Shown here piece by piece: positions 7,177 to 15,739 of a stretch of DNA of 24,890 bases. Origin of the DNA: an uncultured Clostridia bacterium (GTDB lineage: Bacteria; Bacillota; Clostridia; Christensenellales; UBA1242); assembly GCA_937874195.1 (NCBI GenBank), contig CALNBM010000014.1, positions 1 through 24,890 on the forward strand, given 5' to 3'. The notes beneath the pieces were generated by a model, which saw only the letters and a program-made list of their open reading frames with translations, was not told the origin of the DNA and did no database searches. Every line of letters begins with the position of its first letter. Position 1 is the first letter of the stretch. The translations under genes and the position numbers were made by a program.

Positions 7177-8052
7177 TCATTTATCTGTCATGTCTTTTAC
7201 TTCACCTTTATTTTTCGTGTTTATTTCCTCTATCGTTTTCTTTATCTTTTCTTCATTATCTCTGTTTTTAAAGTATTTGTTTCTAACATATTTTTCTCTT
7301 ACTTTTCTTGGAATTAAACTTAAAAATATGCGGGACATTGAATTTTTAACACCCACATAAATTTTCGCTGGTGGATGCCCTTTTTTTGTTGCATTATATA
7401 TTGCACGCGCAATTCTTTTAGGATTCACTTGTTTTTTATTTTCTGCTATCATTAATTTATGCGCATGCTTATATGTGGTAAAATAATCATCATCTTCTTT
7501 AACCATAAAATTGCCATTTTCATGAAAATTTATCATTTTTGCGTGGGCAGTAATAACACTAATTCCAAAATCTTTTAATTCCATTCTAAGCCCTGATGAT
7601 AAACTGTCGATTGCTGCTTTATTTGCCGCAAATAGTGTTTGATATGGAATGCCCATTGGCGAATAAACTGAACTTATGTTAACTATTTTACCCTTTCTTT
7701 TTTCTCTCATATAAGGCAAAACTGCTTTAATTATGTTAATTGTACCTAATAGGTTTACATCAAAAAATTCTCTGATTTCTTTTTTTGTATAATATTCAAC
7801 AGGGCTAATATTTAAATTTACGCTTGCGTTGTTTATTAAAATATCAATTTGGCCTTCTTCTCTGATTATTTTTTCCACCACAACTTTACAGTTATCAAAA
7901 TTTGTTATATCGCAAGGAACATAATGTAGTCCGGGCAAGTTTTGTGTATCTTTTGCTATGCCGTATGTAACACACTTTTCATCTATATATTTCTTTGCTA
8001 ACTGCGTGCCAAGATTACTAGACGAACCAGTTATCAATATTACTTTTTTCAA
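7177..8052 (-). CDS. Short-chain dehydrogenase/reductase lacking the catalytic Tyr
   Basis: This Rossmann-fold SDR protein has 291 residues. The nucleotide-binding loop reads TGSSSNLG (residues 8-15) in place of TGxxxGIG, so the middle glycine is Asn. The NNAS and FDVNLLG motifs and the catalytic-site serine (NISSVYS) are recognisable. Where the family has YxxxK the sequence is FAANK (F141, K145), so the proton-donor tyrosine is Phe. Either the enzyme is inactive as a classical reductase or it uses different chemistry. I chose the TTG at 8050-8052: it sits 5 bases after a perfect AAGGAGG, whereas the upstream in-frame ATG at 8076 lies at or before the transcription start predicted from the promoter at 8080-8108. 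A lysine-rich C-terminal tail follows the fold. Confidence 0.88.
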   Translation of the reverse strand: MKKVILITGSSSNLGTQLAKKYIDEKCVTYGIAKDTQNLPGLHYVPCDITNFDNCKVVVEKIIREEGQIDILINNASVNLNISPVEYYTKKEIREFFDVNLLGTINIIKAVLPYMREKRKGKIVNISSVYSPMGIPYQTLFAANKAAIDSLSSGLRMELKDFGISVITAHAKMINFHENGNFMVKEDDDYFTTYKHAHKLMIAENKKQVNPKRIARAIYNATKKGHPPAKIYVGVKNSMSRIFLSLIPRKVREKYVRNKYFKNRDNEEKIKKTIEEINTKNKGEVKDMTDK

Positions 8053-8079
8053 CCTTACCTCCTTGGCTATTAACAATAT

Positions 8080-8108
8080 ATTTTATACGATTGAACAACA
8101 TTTGTAAA
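8080..8108 (-). promoter_or_regulatory. Promoter of the SDR gene
   Basis: On the minus strand: TTTACA (8103-8108), 17-base spacer, TAAAAT (8080-8085). The predicted start, near 8073, excludes the ATG at 8076 as the start codon. A direct repeat AAAACTAATT (8106-8115 and 8127-8136, 21 bases apart) overlaps the -35 and could be an operator. Confidence 0.65.
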
Positions 8109-8443
8109 ACTAATTAGTAGTAAAATAAAAACTAATTTGTTTTATGAGTTAAACTAAATTATAGTATAAACAACCAAAAGAAACCTGCGCACATTTTTTA
8201 ATAGTTTAGGGTACTGTTTGCTATACATTTTTTTCTTCTATATATATTCGGGGTTTTTAATCCTTAGTTTATTATAGGCGTTTATGACTTTTTTTATTTC
8301 TATGATGCATCTATAATGCAACAATTAATCTTTTATAATTTTATACATGCTATAATTTTTTATTATTATTTTTTTTGTTTTCGTTTAACCACAAAGTCTA
8401 TCAATGAAAGTATTTTTAAAGTATTTTAAATATTATATTTCTA
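8109..8443. other. Gene-free AT-rich interval
   Basis: No convincing gene or RNA was found. It contains an isolated TATAAT near 8310 without a -35, an ATGCAT palindrome beside it, and a doubled AAAGTATTTT near 8406-8425 just after the stop of the leftward LPG-synthase-type gene. No GC-stemmed terminator for that gene was seen. Confidence 0.5.
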
Positions 8444-9709
8444 TCATTTACTAATTCGTTGTTTTTTTATTTTTCGTTTAACGATAAGTGCATCAACAAA
8501 TATAACAATCAATCCTTGAATAATAAATAAATAGAAAGTGCAGAACCGCCATATTAACATTGCCCAAAAAACCACACCCTCGCCTCTAGCCGCAAATAAT
8601 GTTGAAAACAATGCCATAAACGATACTTCCGCCGCCGCCGCCCCACCTGGTAGTGGAATAAAACTAATCGCTTGTTCGCAAAGCAGTGCAAGCGCCACAA
8701 TCTCAAACCATGAATGCACTGTTAAATCTGGAAAATTAAAAGTTAAATAAACACTATATGCAATGGAAAACTGTGCTAATATTCCAAGAAATGCAAGCAG
8801 TGTTTGAACAATAAAAACCTTAAAAGAGCTAACAAAATTTTTCATACATTTTTGATAGTTGTCAACAAATATTGCCACTTTTTCTAAAGTCGATGCCGGG
8901 TTTTTAACAATCTTTAATTTCGCGCCCAATTTAACACTGCCAACTATTATCTTTTCGCCCACCTTTTTATTAGTGCCAATTAAAAGATTTAATAAAAAAA
9001 GTATTGCGTTTGCGATAAAACCAACAAGTGCTGCATATTTAACAACATTTGCTTCTGTGGTAGAAATCGCTTTTAATGGAGTTACAAAAACAACGATTGA
9101 GAACGCCAAAAAAGCTATTTGCCAAAATAAATATTTAGCCAAAGGAATTCCTGTTGAAATATCTCCGCTGAATTTGTTTTTTCTAAGTTCAATTATTTGA
9201 AACGGTTGCCCACCGGTTGCGAGCGGAGTTACATAATCCCAATATTTCCCGTAAACGGCAATTTTAAAAGCTAAATAAAGTCGCCATTTTTTAGAAGCAT
9301 TGTGAATTAAAAACAAAAACTTTAAAACTTCAATAATATTTATTAAAATAAATAGCCCTAGCGATAAAAACACAAACCTATAATAAGGATGTTCAGCAAA
9401 CAGTTCACTTAGAGGTTTAACGCCTTCTTTTGAAAATTGAAAAATAAATAATCCTGCTACCACCGCAATGTTAAAAATTAAAAAAATCCATGTTGTTTTG
9501 ACTTTTTTTGCACTATTTTTTTTCTCAACTGTGTTTAAATATGATTTAGAAAGTTCTTCATCTTCTTGTTTTTCAGAAAATTTTTTGTATTGTCTTTCAA
9601 TTCTGTCCTCAAAAAAGTATTTACTGCTAAGTCCTCTTTTTTTAGCAGTTTTTTTATTACTTTCGCTTTTAATTACCGATAATTTTTTTGTAACAACTTT
9701 TTTTATCAA
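8444..9709 (-). CDS. Lysylphosphatidylglycerol synthase TM-region (UPF0104/YbhN-type) protein
   Basis: This 421-residue polytopic membrane protein has a charged, lysine-rich cytoplasmic N-terminus (about residues 1-70) followed by roughly eight hydrophobic segments. Two motifs identify the family, which includes the flippase part of MprF: ATGGQPFQIIEL (about residues 164-175) and IPLPGGAAAAEVSF near residue 355. There is no C-terminal aminoacyl-transferase domain, so it is a stand-alone flippase-like module that probably handles a lipid-linked substrate; the substrate is unknown. The start is TTG at 9707-9709, 6-7 bases after TAGGAGAG, with no nearby ATG alternative. It lies 124 bases downstream of serS in the same direction; the gap holds only AT-rich -10-like sequences, so it may have its own weak promoter. 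Confidence 0.85.
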   Translation of the reverse strand: MIKKVVTKKLSVIKSESNKKTAKKRGLSSKYFFEDRIERQYKKFSEKQEDEELSKSYLNTVEKKNSAKKVKTTWIFLIFNIAVVAGLFIFQFSKEGVKPLSELFAEHPYYRFVFLSLGLFILINIIEVLKFLFLIHNASKKWRLYLAFKIAVYGKYWDYVTPLATGGQPFQIIELRKNKFSGDISTGIPLAKYLFWQIAFLAFSIVVFVTPLKAISTTEANVVKYAALVGFIANAILFLLNLLIGTNKKVGEKIIVGSVKLGAKLKIVKNPASTLEKVAIFVDNYQKCMKNFVSSFKVFIVQTLLAFLGILAQFSIAYSVYLTFNFPDLTVHSWFEIVALALLCEQAISFIPLPGGAAAAEVSFMALFSTLFAARGEGVVFWAMLIWRFCTFYLFIIQGLIVIFVDALIVKRKIKKQRISK

Positions 9710-9833
9710 ATAGCTCTCCTAGAATTAACACATTAATAAAACAAATTCCATTATTATATAATATACTTTTATAGTTTATTATAGAATGATAATAGTTTTA
9801 ATTTATTATATGTTAAATAATTTTAATCTTAAC

Positions 9834-11105
9834 TCAGCGAATTTCAGTTATTCCACCCATATATTTTCTAAGCACCTGTGGCACTGTTACTGACCCGTCA
9901 GCATTTTGATATTGCTCTATTATTGCAGGGAAAATTCGCGAAGTAGCCAGTCCGCTTGCATTAAGGGTATGAACAAATTCTGGTTTTTTGGTGTCTTTTC
10001 TAAAACGCATATTACTTCTTCTTGCTTGATAATCTCGTGCATTGGAAGCTGAACTAACTTCTTTATAAATTTTCATGCTTGGAATCCAAACTTCTATGTC
10101 ATAAGTTCTTGCCATACTTGCACTGCAATCACCTGCTGCAAGTTTAGAAACTTGGAAGTGCAGTCCTAGTTTTTCCACAATCTTTTCTGCTTTTCCTAGT
10201 AGTTCGTCAAACGCCTTATCGCTGTTTTCTGGCGTGGTTATTTGCACCATCTCCACTTTGTTAAATTGATAACCTCTTATCATTCCGCGTTCTTCTGTTC
10301 TATAACTTCCTGCCTCTCTTCTGTAACAAGGAGTGTAGGCAAAAATTTTAATGGGAAGATTTTCTTCCTTTATGATTTCGTTTCTATAAAGATTCACAAG
10401 CGCAGTTTCTGCGGTTGGAAGTAAAAACTTATTATTTTCGCTTTTATTATCCACCCAAAACACCTCATCAACAAACTTAGGAAACTGTCCTGCGCCAAAT
10501 CCACATTCATAATTTAACATGTGGGGAAGAAGCATAAACTCATAACCATCTGCCAAGTGTTCATCTATAAAAAAGTTTAATAGTGCCCACTCTAACTTTG
10601 CACCCATTCCTTTATAAATCCAATGACCACTGCCTGCTAATTTTACACCACGCTCATAATCAATTAGTTTTAACTGTTCACAAAGTTCAACATGGTCTTT
10701 AATTTTAAAATCAAATGATGGGACCTTTCCCACTTTTTTAACAACTTCGTTATTTTCCTTTCCACCCGCCACTAAATCATTGTCTGGGATATTAGGAAGA
10801 CTAAACAAAATGTCGTTCATTTTTTTATCAATAATAGAAATTTTTTGGTCAAGTTTAACAATTTCATCGCCTAACTTTTTCATATCAAGAAAAACGCTTT
10901 CCACTTCTTTTCCTTCTTTTTTATACACAGGAATAAGAGTACTTACTTTGTTTTTGTTGGCTTTCTTGTTTTCGCATATAGTTAACAGTTCTCGTTTTTC
11001 TTTGTCTAAACTTAAAAGTTCACTAAAATTAATTTCGTAACCCTTTTTTAGTAACTGTTTTGCAATTTCTTGTGAGTTTTCTCTGATTTTATTAATATCT
11101 ATCAT
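9834..11105 (-). CDS. serS: Seryl-tRNA synthetase
   Basis: This class II aminoacyl-tRNA synthetase charges tRNA-Ser with serine. At 423 residues it is standard length. The N-terminal about 105 residues form the long antiparallel coiled-coil arm that grips the tRNA variable arm. Motif 2 is YTPCYRREAGSYRTEERGM, followed by the RGYQFNKVEMVQ block. SSASNARDYQARR and the motif 3 region NASGLATSRIFPA (usually NGSGLAVGR in well-known enzymes) follow, and the end reads VPQVLRKYMGG. The G-to-A and V-to-T changes in motif 3 are mild and probably lineage-specific. The ATG at 11105 lies 48 bases from the -10 box, so there is no room for a T-box leader. The dinB promoter diverges from the same 170-base gap. 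Confidence 0.97.
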   Translation of the reverse strand: MIDINKIRENSQEIAKQLLKKGYEINFSELLSLDKEKRELLTICENKKANKNKVSTLIPVYKKEGKEVESVFLDMKKLGDEIVKLDQKISIIDKKMNDILFSLPNIPDNDLVAGGKENNEVVKKVGKVPSFDFKIKDHVELCEQLKLIDYERGVKLAGSGHWIYKGMGAKLEWALLNFFIDEHLADGYEFMLLPHMLNYECGFGAGQFPKFVDEVFWVDNKSENNKFLLPTAETALVNLYRNEIIKEENLPIKIFAYTPCYRREAGSYRTEERGMIRGYQFNKVEMVQITTPENSDKAFDELLGKAEKIVEKLGLHFQVSKLAAGDCSASMARTYDIEVWIPSMKIYKEVSSASNARDYQARRSNMRFRKDTKKPEFVHTLNASGLATSRIFPAIIEQYQNADGSVTVPQVLRKYMGGITEIR

Positions 11106-11153
11106 TGGATTTTCCCCGCCCGCATCATTTTAAAATTCGTTTGTTTGTATTTC

Positions 11154-11182
11154 ATTTTAGCAAATATCTAAAGTTTTAGCAA
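11154..11182 (-). promoter_or_regulatory. serS promoter
   Basis: On the minus strand: TTGCTA (11177-11182), 17-base spacer, TAAAAT (11154-11159) with a TGC extension. Confidence 0.7.
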
Positions 11183-11214
11183 TTCTTTTTTACTTAGTTA
11201 CTTTATTCTTTCTC

Positions 11215-11243
11215 TTTACAATTAATTTTAACAGTGCTATAAT
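11215..11243 (+). promoter_or_regulatory. dinB promoter
   Basis: TTTACA (11215-11220), 17-base spacer, perfect TATAAT (11238-11243) with a TGC extension. The LexA-type box begins at the end of the -10, so a bound repressor would cover the transcription start. Confidence 0.85.
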
Positions 11244-11259
11244 AGAACAATAGTTCTAT
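11242..11259 (+). promoter_or_regulatory. SOS (LexA/DinR) box
   Basis: GAAC-AATA-GTTC (11245-11256) is an exact match to the Gram-positive LexA core GAAC-N4-GTTC. The palindrome extends to ATAGAAC...GTTCTAT. Its place on the start site of dinB, a classic SOS gene, makes the assignment strong. Confidence 0.88.
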
Positions 11260-11275
11260 AATTATTGAGGAAGTT

Positions 11276-12529
11276 ATGAAACAACGATTTATATTACACA
11301 GTGATCTTAATAATTTTTTTGCTAGTGTGGAAATGCTAAGTAATCCTAAATGGAAAAATTACGCCCTTTTAGTGGTGGGAAATTCAGAGCTTCGACACGG
11401 CATTGTACTCGCTAAAAACAACTTTGCAAAATCATGCGGTGTTAAAACGGGCGAAACAATTTATCAAGCAAAACTAAAATGCGAAGGCTTGCCTATAAAA
11501 CTAATTAAGACAAACATACACAAATACGCAAAATATTCTATCCTTGTTAAAAATATTTACAAAGAATACTCTGATAATGTTGAAAGTTTCGGTATAGACG
11601 AAGCCTGGTTAGACATTTCTAAAACTGCTAACTCCTGGGATGATGCTTATGAGATTGCGGAAATCTTGCGAAAGGAAGTTAAACAAAAAACCGGGCTTAC
11701 AGTAAGCATTGGCGTTAGTTATAATAAAATTTTTGCAAAGCTAGGGAGTGATTTGAAAAAACCTGATGCAGTTACTGTTATAACTCCTGAAAACTTCAAA
11801 CAGGTTGTTTGGAAATTGCCAAAAGAAAATCTGCTTTTTGTGGGAAGAAAAACCAAAGAAAAGTTAGAGAAATATTCAATTAAAACTATTGGTGATTTAG
11901 CAAACTGTAATGTGGAATTTTTAAGAAATCTTCTTGGCAAAATGGGTGAAACACTGTGGACTTTTGCAAACGGTTTAGACAACAGTCCCGTTAGTGTAGT
12001 AAATAGTATTCATCAATATAAATCAATTGGAAACAGTGTCACATGCCCTTATGACTTAACGGAAATCAGCGAAGTGGAAACAATATTTTATATTCTTGCT
12101 GAAAGCGTTGCGAGTCGACTAAAAAACCACGGACTTTGGGCAAGCACCGTTCAAATAGTTATAAAAAACAAAGATTTTGTTACATTCGACCGACAGTGTA
12201 AAATTGACCCGCCATCTAACCTTTCCAGCGATTTAGCACTGGCTTCTTTAAAATTATTTAAGGAAAACTATACATTTGAAAAACCTGTTAGATTGCTTGG
12301 CTTACAAGCAAAAGGCCTGTCTTATGAACAAGCCCAACTTAGTTTTTTTTCTATAGATAAAAACTATAAAAAACAATGCAAAATTGAAGAAACTGTTGAA
12401 AAAATAAGAAAAAGATATGGACCCGAAAAAATAAAAAGAGGCTCTGTTTTAAAAAATGCAGAACTAGCAAACTTTAATCCTCATGACCCTTATACGCTAA
12501 GTATGGAAGCGGACGATGAGTTTATTTAA
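11276..12529 (+). CDS. dinB: Y-family translesion DNA polymerase (Pol IV type)
   Basis: This error-prone translesion polymerase has 417 residues. The palm catalytic residues are visible: D10 in HSDLNNFFASVE and D108-E109 in SFGIDEAWLDIS. F15 in NNFF is the likely steric gate. The GIVLAKN and KTGE motifs of the fingers follow, and helix-hairpin-helix and little-finger regions fill about 180-345. A beta-clamp binding motif QLSFF is at 354-358, not at the extreme C-terminus as in E. coli; about 59 residues follow it. Regulation by DNA damage is suggested by the LexA box at the promoter. ATG follows TGAGGAAGTT. The gene stands alone, converging on the leftward signal peptidase gene. Confidence 0.95.
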   Translation: MKQRFILHSDLNNFFASVEMLSNPKWKNYALLVVGNSELRHGIVLAKNNFAKSCGVKTGETIYQAKLKCEGLPIKLIKTNIHKYAKYSILVKNIYKEYSDNVESFGIDEAWLDISKTANSWDDAYEIAEILRKEVKQKTGLTVSIGVSYNKIFAKLGSDLKKPDAVTVITPENFKQVVWKLPKENLLFVGRKTKEKLEKYSIKTIGDLANCNVEFLRNLLGKMGETLWTFANGLDNSPVSVVNSIHQYKSIGNSVTCPYDLTEISEVETIFYILAESVASRLKNHGLWASTVQIVIKNKDFVTFDRQCKIDPPSNLSSDLALASLKLFKENYTFEKPVRLLGLQAKGLSYEQAQLSFFSIDKNYKKQCKIEETVEKIRKRYGPEKIKRGSVLKNAELANFNPHDPYTLSMEADDEFI

Positions 12530-12636
12530 TTTTTTATATCTTTGCGTTAGAAGTTGTTTAATTCGACTACTCGTTTTTATTTTTAATTATTCTTGGCTAC
12601 ATTATTTTACTTAAACTTTTATCTTTAAAAAAAAAA

Positions 12637-13338
12637 TTAAATAAATAGCACATTAAAAAAATAAGTTAATTTATTTGTTCCAAAGGGAATAATTTTAACC
12701 ACCTTGCCTGCAATATTAACTTTAGAAAATGCACCATGGTATCTGCTGTCTGAACTATTAGGCCGGTTATCTCCAAGTACAAAAACTTTGCCTTCTGGAA
12801 CCATATAGGTTTCATAAATGCCGTCCTCGTCAATATCTAAGCAATTATCTTTTTCACTTTCCATAAGTAGAAGTTTTCCAAATGGACCCGTTTCGCTACT
12901 ATAATAATCATTATTTATATTGCTAGCAGTGAGCGCATTTACTTTATAATTTTCTATAACTATCTCATCGTTTAAATATAAAACATATTCATTTGTAGTC
13001 TCATCTAATTCATATCTAAGTTCATCGCCTCCAAGCGCAATAACTCGTTTTATAAGCGGAATTGAATCTTTAATAACAACAATATCGCCGTATGTGTATT
13101 CCGCATACTTATTAACAAAAACTATATCTTTTTCATTTTTATCTCTAACTTCACCATTTATGACGGGATTTAGGTTTGGTTGCATACTTTCTCCATATAC
13201 CTCTGCCGAAACATACATAAAATTAAAAAGCATAACCTTAATAAAAATCATGAACACAACTAATAGTAAAATGTTCTCAAAAATACTCCACTTGGATCTT
13301 TTGGGCTTGTATTCTGTTTTATATATGTTTTTGCTCAA
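12637..13338 (-). CDS. lepB: Signal peptidase I
   Basis: This type I signal peptidase of 233 residues removes signal peptides from secreted proteins on the outer membrane face. One N-terminal membrane helix lies at about residues 20-45. The catalytic Ser is S51 in YGESMQPNL and the catalytic Lys is K97 in PLIKRVIALGGD. The C-terminal box VFVLGDNRPNSSDSR is complete. The single N-terminal helix makes it resemble Gram-positive Sip enzymes. A somewhat long loop (about 110-165) separates the two catalytic halves. The start appears to be TTG at 13336-13338. Its nearest Shine-Dalgarno, AAAGGA, is about 12 bases away, longer than ideal, so the exact start is uncertain. Confidence 0.93.
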   Translation of the reverse strand: MSKNIYKTEYKPKRSKWSIFENILLLVVFMIFIKVMLFNFMYVSAEVYGESMQPNLNPVINGEVRDKNEKDIVFVNKYAEYTYGDIVVIKDSIPLIKRVIALGGDELRYELDETTNEYVLYLNDEIVIENYKVNALTASNINNDYYSSETGPFGKLLLMESEKDNCLDIDEDGIYETYMVPEGKVFVLGDNRPNSSDSRYHGAFSKVNIAGKVVKIIPFGTNKLTYFFNVLFI

Positions 13339-13376
13339 ATACTAAAACCGTCCTTTATCAAGTTTACTTCACTTTT

Positions 13377-13405
13377 ATTTTACCACAAACATCTTTCGGT
13401 TGCAA
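13377..13405 (-). promoter_or_regulatory. Promoter of the signal peptidase gene
   Basis: On the minus strand: TTGCAA (13400-13405), 17-base spacer, TAAAAT (13377-13382) with a TGG extension. Confidence 0.7.
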
Positions 13406-13701
13406 TAATTTTATGCTAGATTATATATTCATGCTTTCCTGCATTAACTAAATCACTATTGTTATAGATGTTTTTGTGTTATAAATATTGTAGTTTTTAT
13501 CAAAACAGTTTTTAACTTTAAAGTGACAATATTATTAATAAAATATACATAAATTAGATTTATTAAACCACACTTAGAAAAGCAGGTTTTAATTAATTCT
13601 TTAATTTTGCTTTAATACTTGTGTACCTTAAACTGCCTTACAAAATTAAACGATTTTTGCGAGATTTAAATTGCGTTAAAATAAAAAACAACCAAGTTCT
13701 G
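13406..13701. other. Gene-free interval between divergent promoters
   Basis: AT-rich, with no recognisable gene, terminator or strong hairpin. A short GTG-started frame at 13621-13812 runs through the next promoter and start codon and has no ribosome site, so it is not reported as a gene. Confidence 0.5.
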
Positions 13702-13730
13702 TTGACTTTTTTAGTTTTTATTGATATTAT
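13702..13730 (+). promoter_or_regulatory. Promoter of the SHOCT-like gene and tilS
   Basis: TTGACT (13702-13707), 17-base spacer, TATTAT (13725-13730) with a TGA extension. It probably serves both genes, since only 15 bases separate them. Confidence 0.72.
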
Positions 13731-13765
13731 TTCTAGAAAGCAATGCTTAAAAGGTTTAGTCAAAC

Positions 13766-14374
13766 ATGAAAAAAAGAACACGGACAATATTTTTTATCTC
13801 TTCAATCATTAGTTATGTGACAGCTATATTTCTAGCGCTGTTAAGTTTTTTGTTATTATTTGAAGAAAAATCAATTATGGATATATTTGAAAAGGTTTAT
13901 TATTCTTTAATGGAAAATCCAACACAAGCGGGATTTGAACAACTGCTTGTTTCTTTTGCGCTATTTTCAGCTTTTACTGCTTACATGAGTTTCTCAGCAG
14001 GCAAACTTTATAAAATATTTTCTAAAGCACCCGAAAAGATTCTGTCTTCTGCGCTAAACACATTAGGATTTGTTTCTGTTTTTCAATTTATTTATGGACT
14101 ACTTATTCTTCCACCTTTCACACTAATAGCGCCCTCACTTGCTTTCATTGCGTGGATTCAATGCAAAAATGCATCTGCTAAACGCATTAAGGTTGTTATT
14201 CCAGCAATAGTTTTAAACAACAACCAACAAGCAGTAACCGTTCATCCACAGGCAGTACAACTTATGATTAGTAAAATTTCCGAACTTAAACATAATAAAG
14301 AAAAAGGTGCTTACACTGAAGATCAATACAACTCAAAACTTAGCAAAATTTTAGGTGGTGAGTTTGATAACTAG
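13766..14374 (+). CDS. Membrane protein with SHOCT-like C-terminus
   Basis: This 202-residue protein of unknown function has about four membrane helices (about residues 8-31, 58-76, 91-110 and 115-132), followed by a short cytoplasmic region. The last about 35 residues (ISELKHNKEKGAYTEDQYNSK and the following KLSKILGG) resemble the SHOCT short C-terminal domain, a helix-turn-helix-like oligomerisation module of the form LxxLKxxGxITxxEFxxKKxxLL. The ATG at 13766 follows AAAAGG at a longish spacing. It lies 15 bases upstream of tilS, so the two are probably co-transcribed; the pairing suggests no obvious joint role. Confidence 0.75.
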   Translation: MKKRTRTIFFISSIISYVTAIFLALLSFLLLFEEKSIMDIFEKVYYSLMENPTQAGFEQLLVSFALFSAFTAYMSFSAGKLYKIFSKAPEKILSSALNTLGFVSVFQFIYGLLILPPFTLIAPSLAFIAWIQCKNASAKRIKVVIPAIVLNNNQQAVTVHPQAVQLMISKISELKHNKEKGAYTEDQYNSKLSKILGGEFDN

Positions 14375-14389
14375 GTTTTTGTATAACAA

Positions 14390-15721
14390 ATGAATAACAT
14401 ATTATCAATAATTAAATCAAATAACTTAATCAACAAAGAAGATATTATTGGCGTCGCCTGTTCCGGCGGACGAGATAGTATGGCGCTTTTACACTTTTTA
14501 GTCAACTCAGCAAGCGAGTTGTGCTTTTCTGTTGTGGCAATTAATGTTGACCATAATATTAGAGAAAAAAGCGAAGACGACAGCCAGTTTGTTATTAATT
14601 ACTGTGAAAAAAATAATATTAAAATTTACTCATATAAAATTGATGTGCCTGCGATTTGCGAAAAAGAAAAAATCGGTGTTGAACTTGCTGCACGAAAAGC
14701 TCGGTATGATATTTTTAATATGCTTCTAAAACATGGCACAGTTTCGAAAATTGCACTTGGTCATCATCTGCAAGATCAAGCTGAAACAATATTGTTAAAT
14801 ATTTTTAGAGGCACTGGTCTTAAAGGGGCGAGTGGTATGAAAATGAGCAGTGGTAATTTTATCCGCCCTTTGCTCACAACTTCTCGAACAGAAATTCAGG
14901 CATATATTACAGCAAATAACATTCCGTTTGTGGATGATGAAACCAATTTTGAAAACGAGCAATCTCGAAATTATATCCGCAATATGATTATGCCACTAAT
15001 TAGAAACAAATGGCCACACGCCGATAATTCTATCACTAGTTTTGGTAAAATTTGTGCAGAAGATGAAAACTATATAAATAATCAAATTAATAAAAGTTCA
15101 ATCATTATAAGCGGACGCACAGCAAAAATCCCTACAAGTTGTTTAGTTGTTAATAACAGTTTATCTTCACGGCTTATTAGTTACGCGCTTAATCAAATTT
15201 CTATTAATAAAAATATTGAAAAAAAGCATCTAAGTGCAATTTGTGAACTTAGCCTTGCATCCAATGGCTCAAAAATACACTTGCCCGATAAATTAATTGC
15301 TATAAAAGAATATAACTATTTAACGCTTACTAATAAACTTATTTCTCCCGCAAAATTAAATTTGCCGTTTAAAAAAGGCGGGTTAGACATTCCTTCATTT
15401 GGAATAATTGAAACTAAACTCACTCGCAAGCTAGAAAATCATAATTACACACATATTATTGATCATAAAAAACTCCCCGACAATGCAATTTGGCGTTATA
15501 AACAAAAGGATGATATATTTGAAAAATTTGGTGGCGGAACAAAATCTTTAAATGATTTTTTAATTGATAAAAAAGTTCCTTATCGCTTGCGAGGTTGCAC
15601 GCCTGTTCTAGCAAGTGATAATGAAATTTTGGTGGTGGCAGGCGTGGAAATTTCTAACAAAGTTAAGTTAGATAAAAATACAGTATCCGCTTATGGCATA
15701 AATGTCATTAGTTTTGTTTAA
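14390..15721 (+). CDS. tilS: tRNA(Ile)-lysidine synthase
   Basis: TilS modifies the wobble C34 of tRNA-Ile(CAU) to lysidine, switching decoding from AUG to AUA; it is essential in most bacteria. The PP-loop ATP pyrophosphatase signature SGGRDS is at residues 25-30. The N-type block NVDHNIREKSEDD, the family motif LGHHLQDQAETILLNIFRGTGLKG, and RPLL follow, and a C-terminal TilS domain occupies about 330-443 (LNDFLIDKKVPYRLRG and following). At 443 residues it is of normal length. There is no clear Shine-Dalgarno before the ATG at 14390 (only TAGG), so translation may be coupled to the upstream gene, whose stop is 15 bases away. Confidence 0.96.
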   Translation: MNNILSIIKSNNLINKEDIIGVACSGGRDSMALLHFLVNSASELCFSVVAINVDHNIREKSEDDSQFVINYCEKNNIKIYSYKIDVPAICEKEKIGVELAARKARYDIFNMLLKHGTVSKIALGHHLQDQAETILLNIFRGTGLKGASGMKMSSGNFIRPLLTTSRTEIQAYITANNIPFVDDETNFENEQSRNYIRNMIMPLIRNKWPHADNSITSFGKICAEDENYINNQINKSSIIISGRTAKIPTSCLVVNNSLSSRLISYALNQISINKNIEKKHLSAICELSLASNGSKIHLPDKLIAIKEYNYLTLTNKLISPAKLNLPFKKGGLDIPSFGIIETKLTRKLENHNYTHIIDHKKLPDNAIWRYKQKDDIFEKFGGGTKSLNDFLIDKKVPYRLRGCTPVLASDNEILVVAGVEISNKVKLDKNTVSAYGINVISFV

Positions 15722-15739
15722 AATTTTTTGCAGTAGTGT

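Noticed and set aside
11106..11153. T-box or other riboswitch in front of serS
   Set aside because: The serS -10 is only 48 bases from the ATG, too short for a T-box, and no T-box core sequence is present.
13621..13812. Plus-strand frame of 63 codons before the SHOCT-like gene
   Set aside because: It crosses the promoter and start of the next gene, begins with GTG without a ribosome site, and is low in complexity.
14532..14729. 65-codon frame inside tilS
   Set aside because: It is an out-of-frame shadow of a gene with a complete PP-loop and family motifs.
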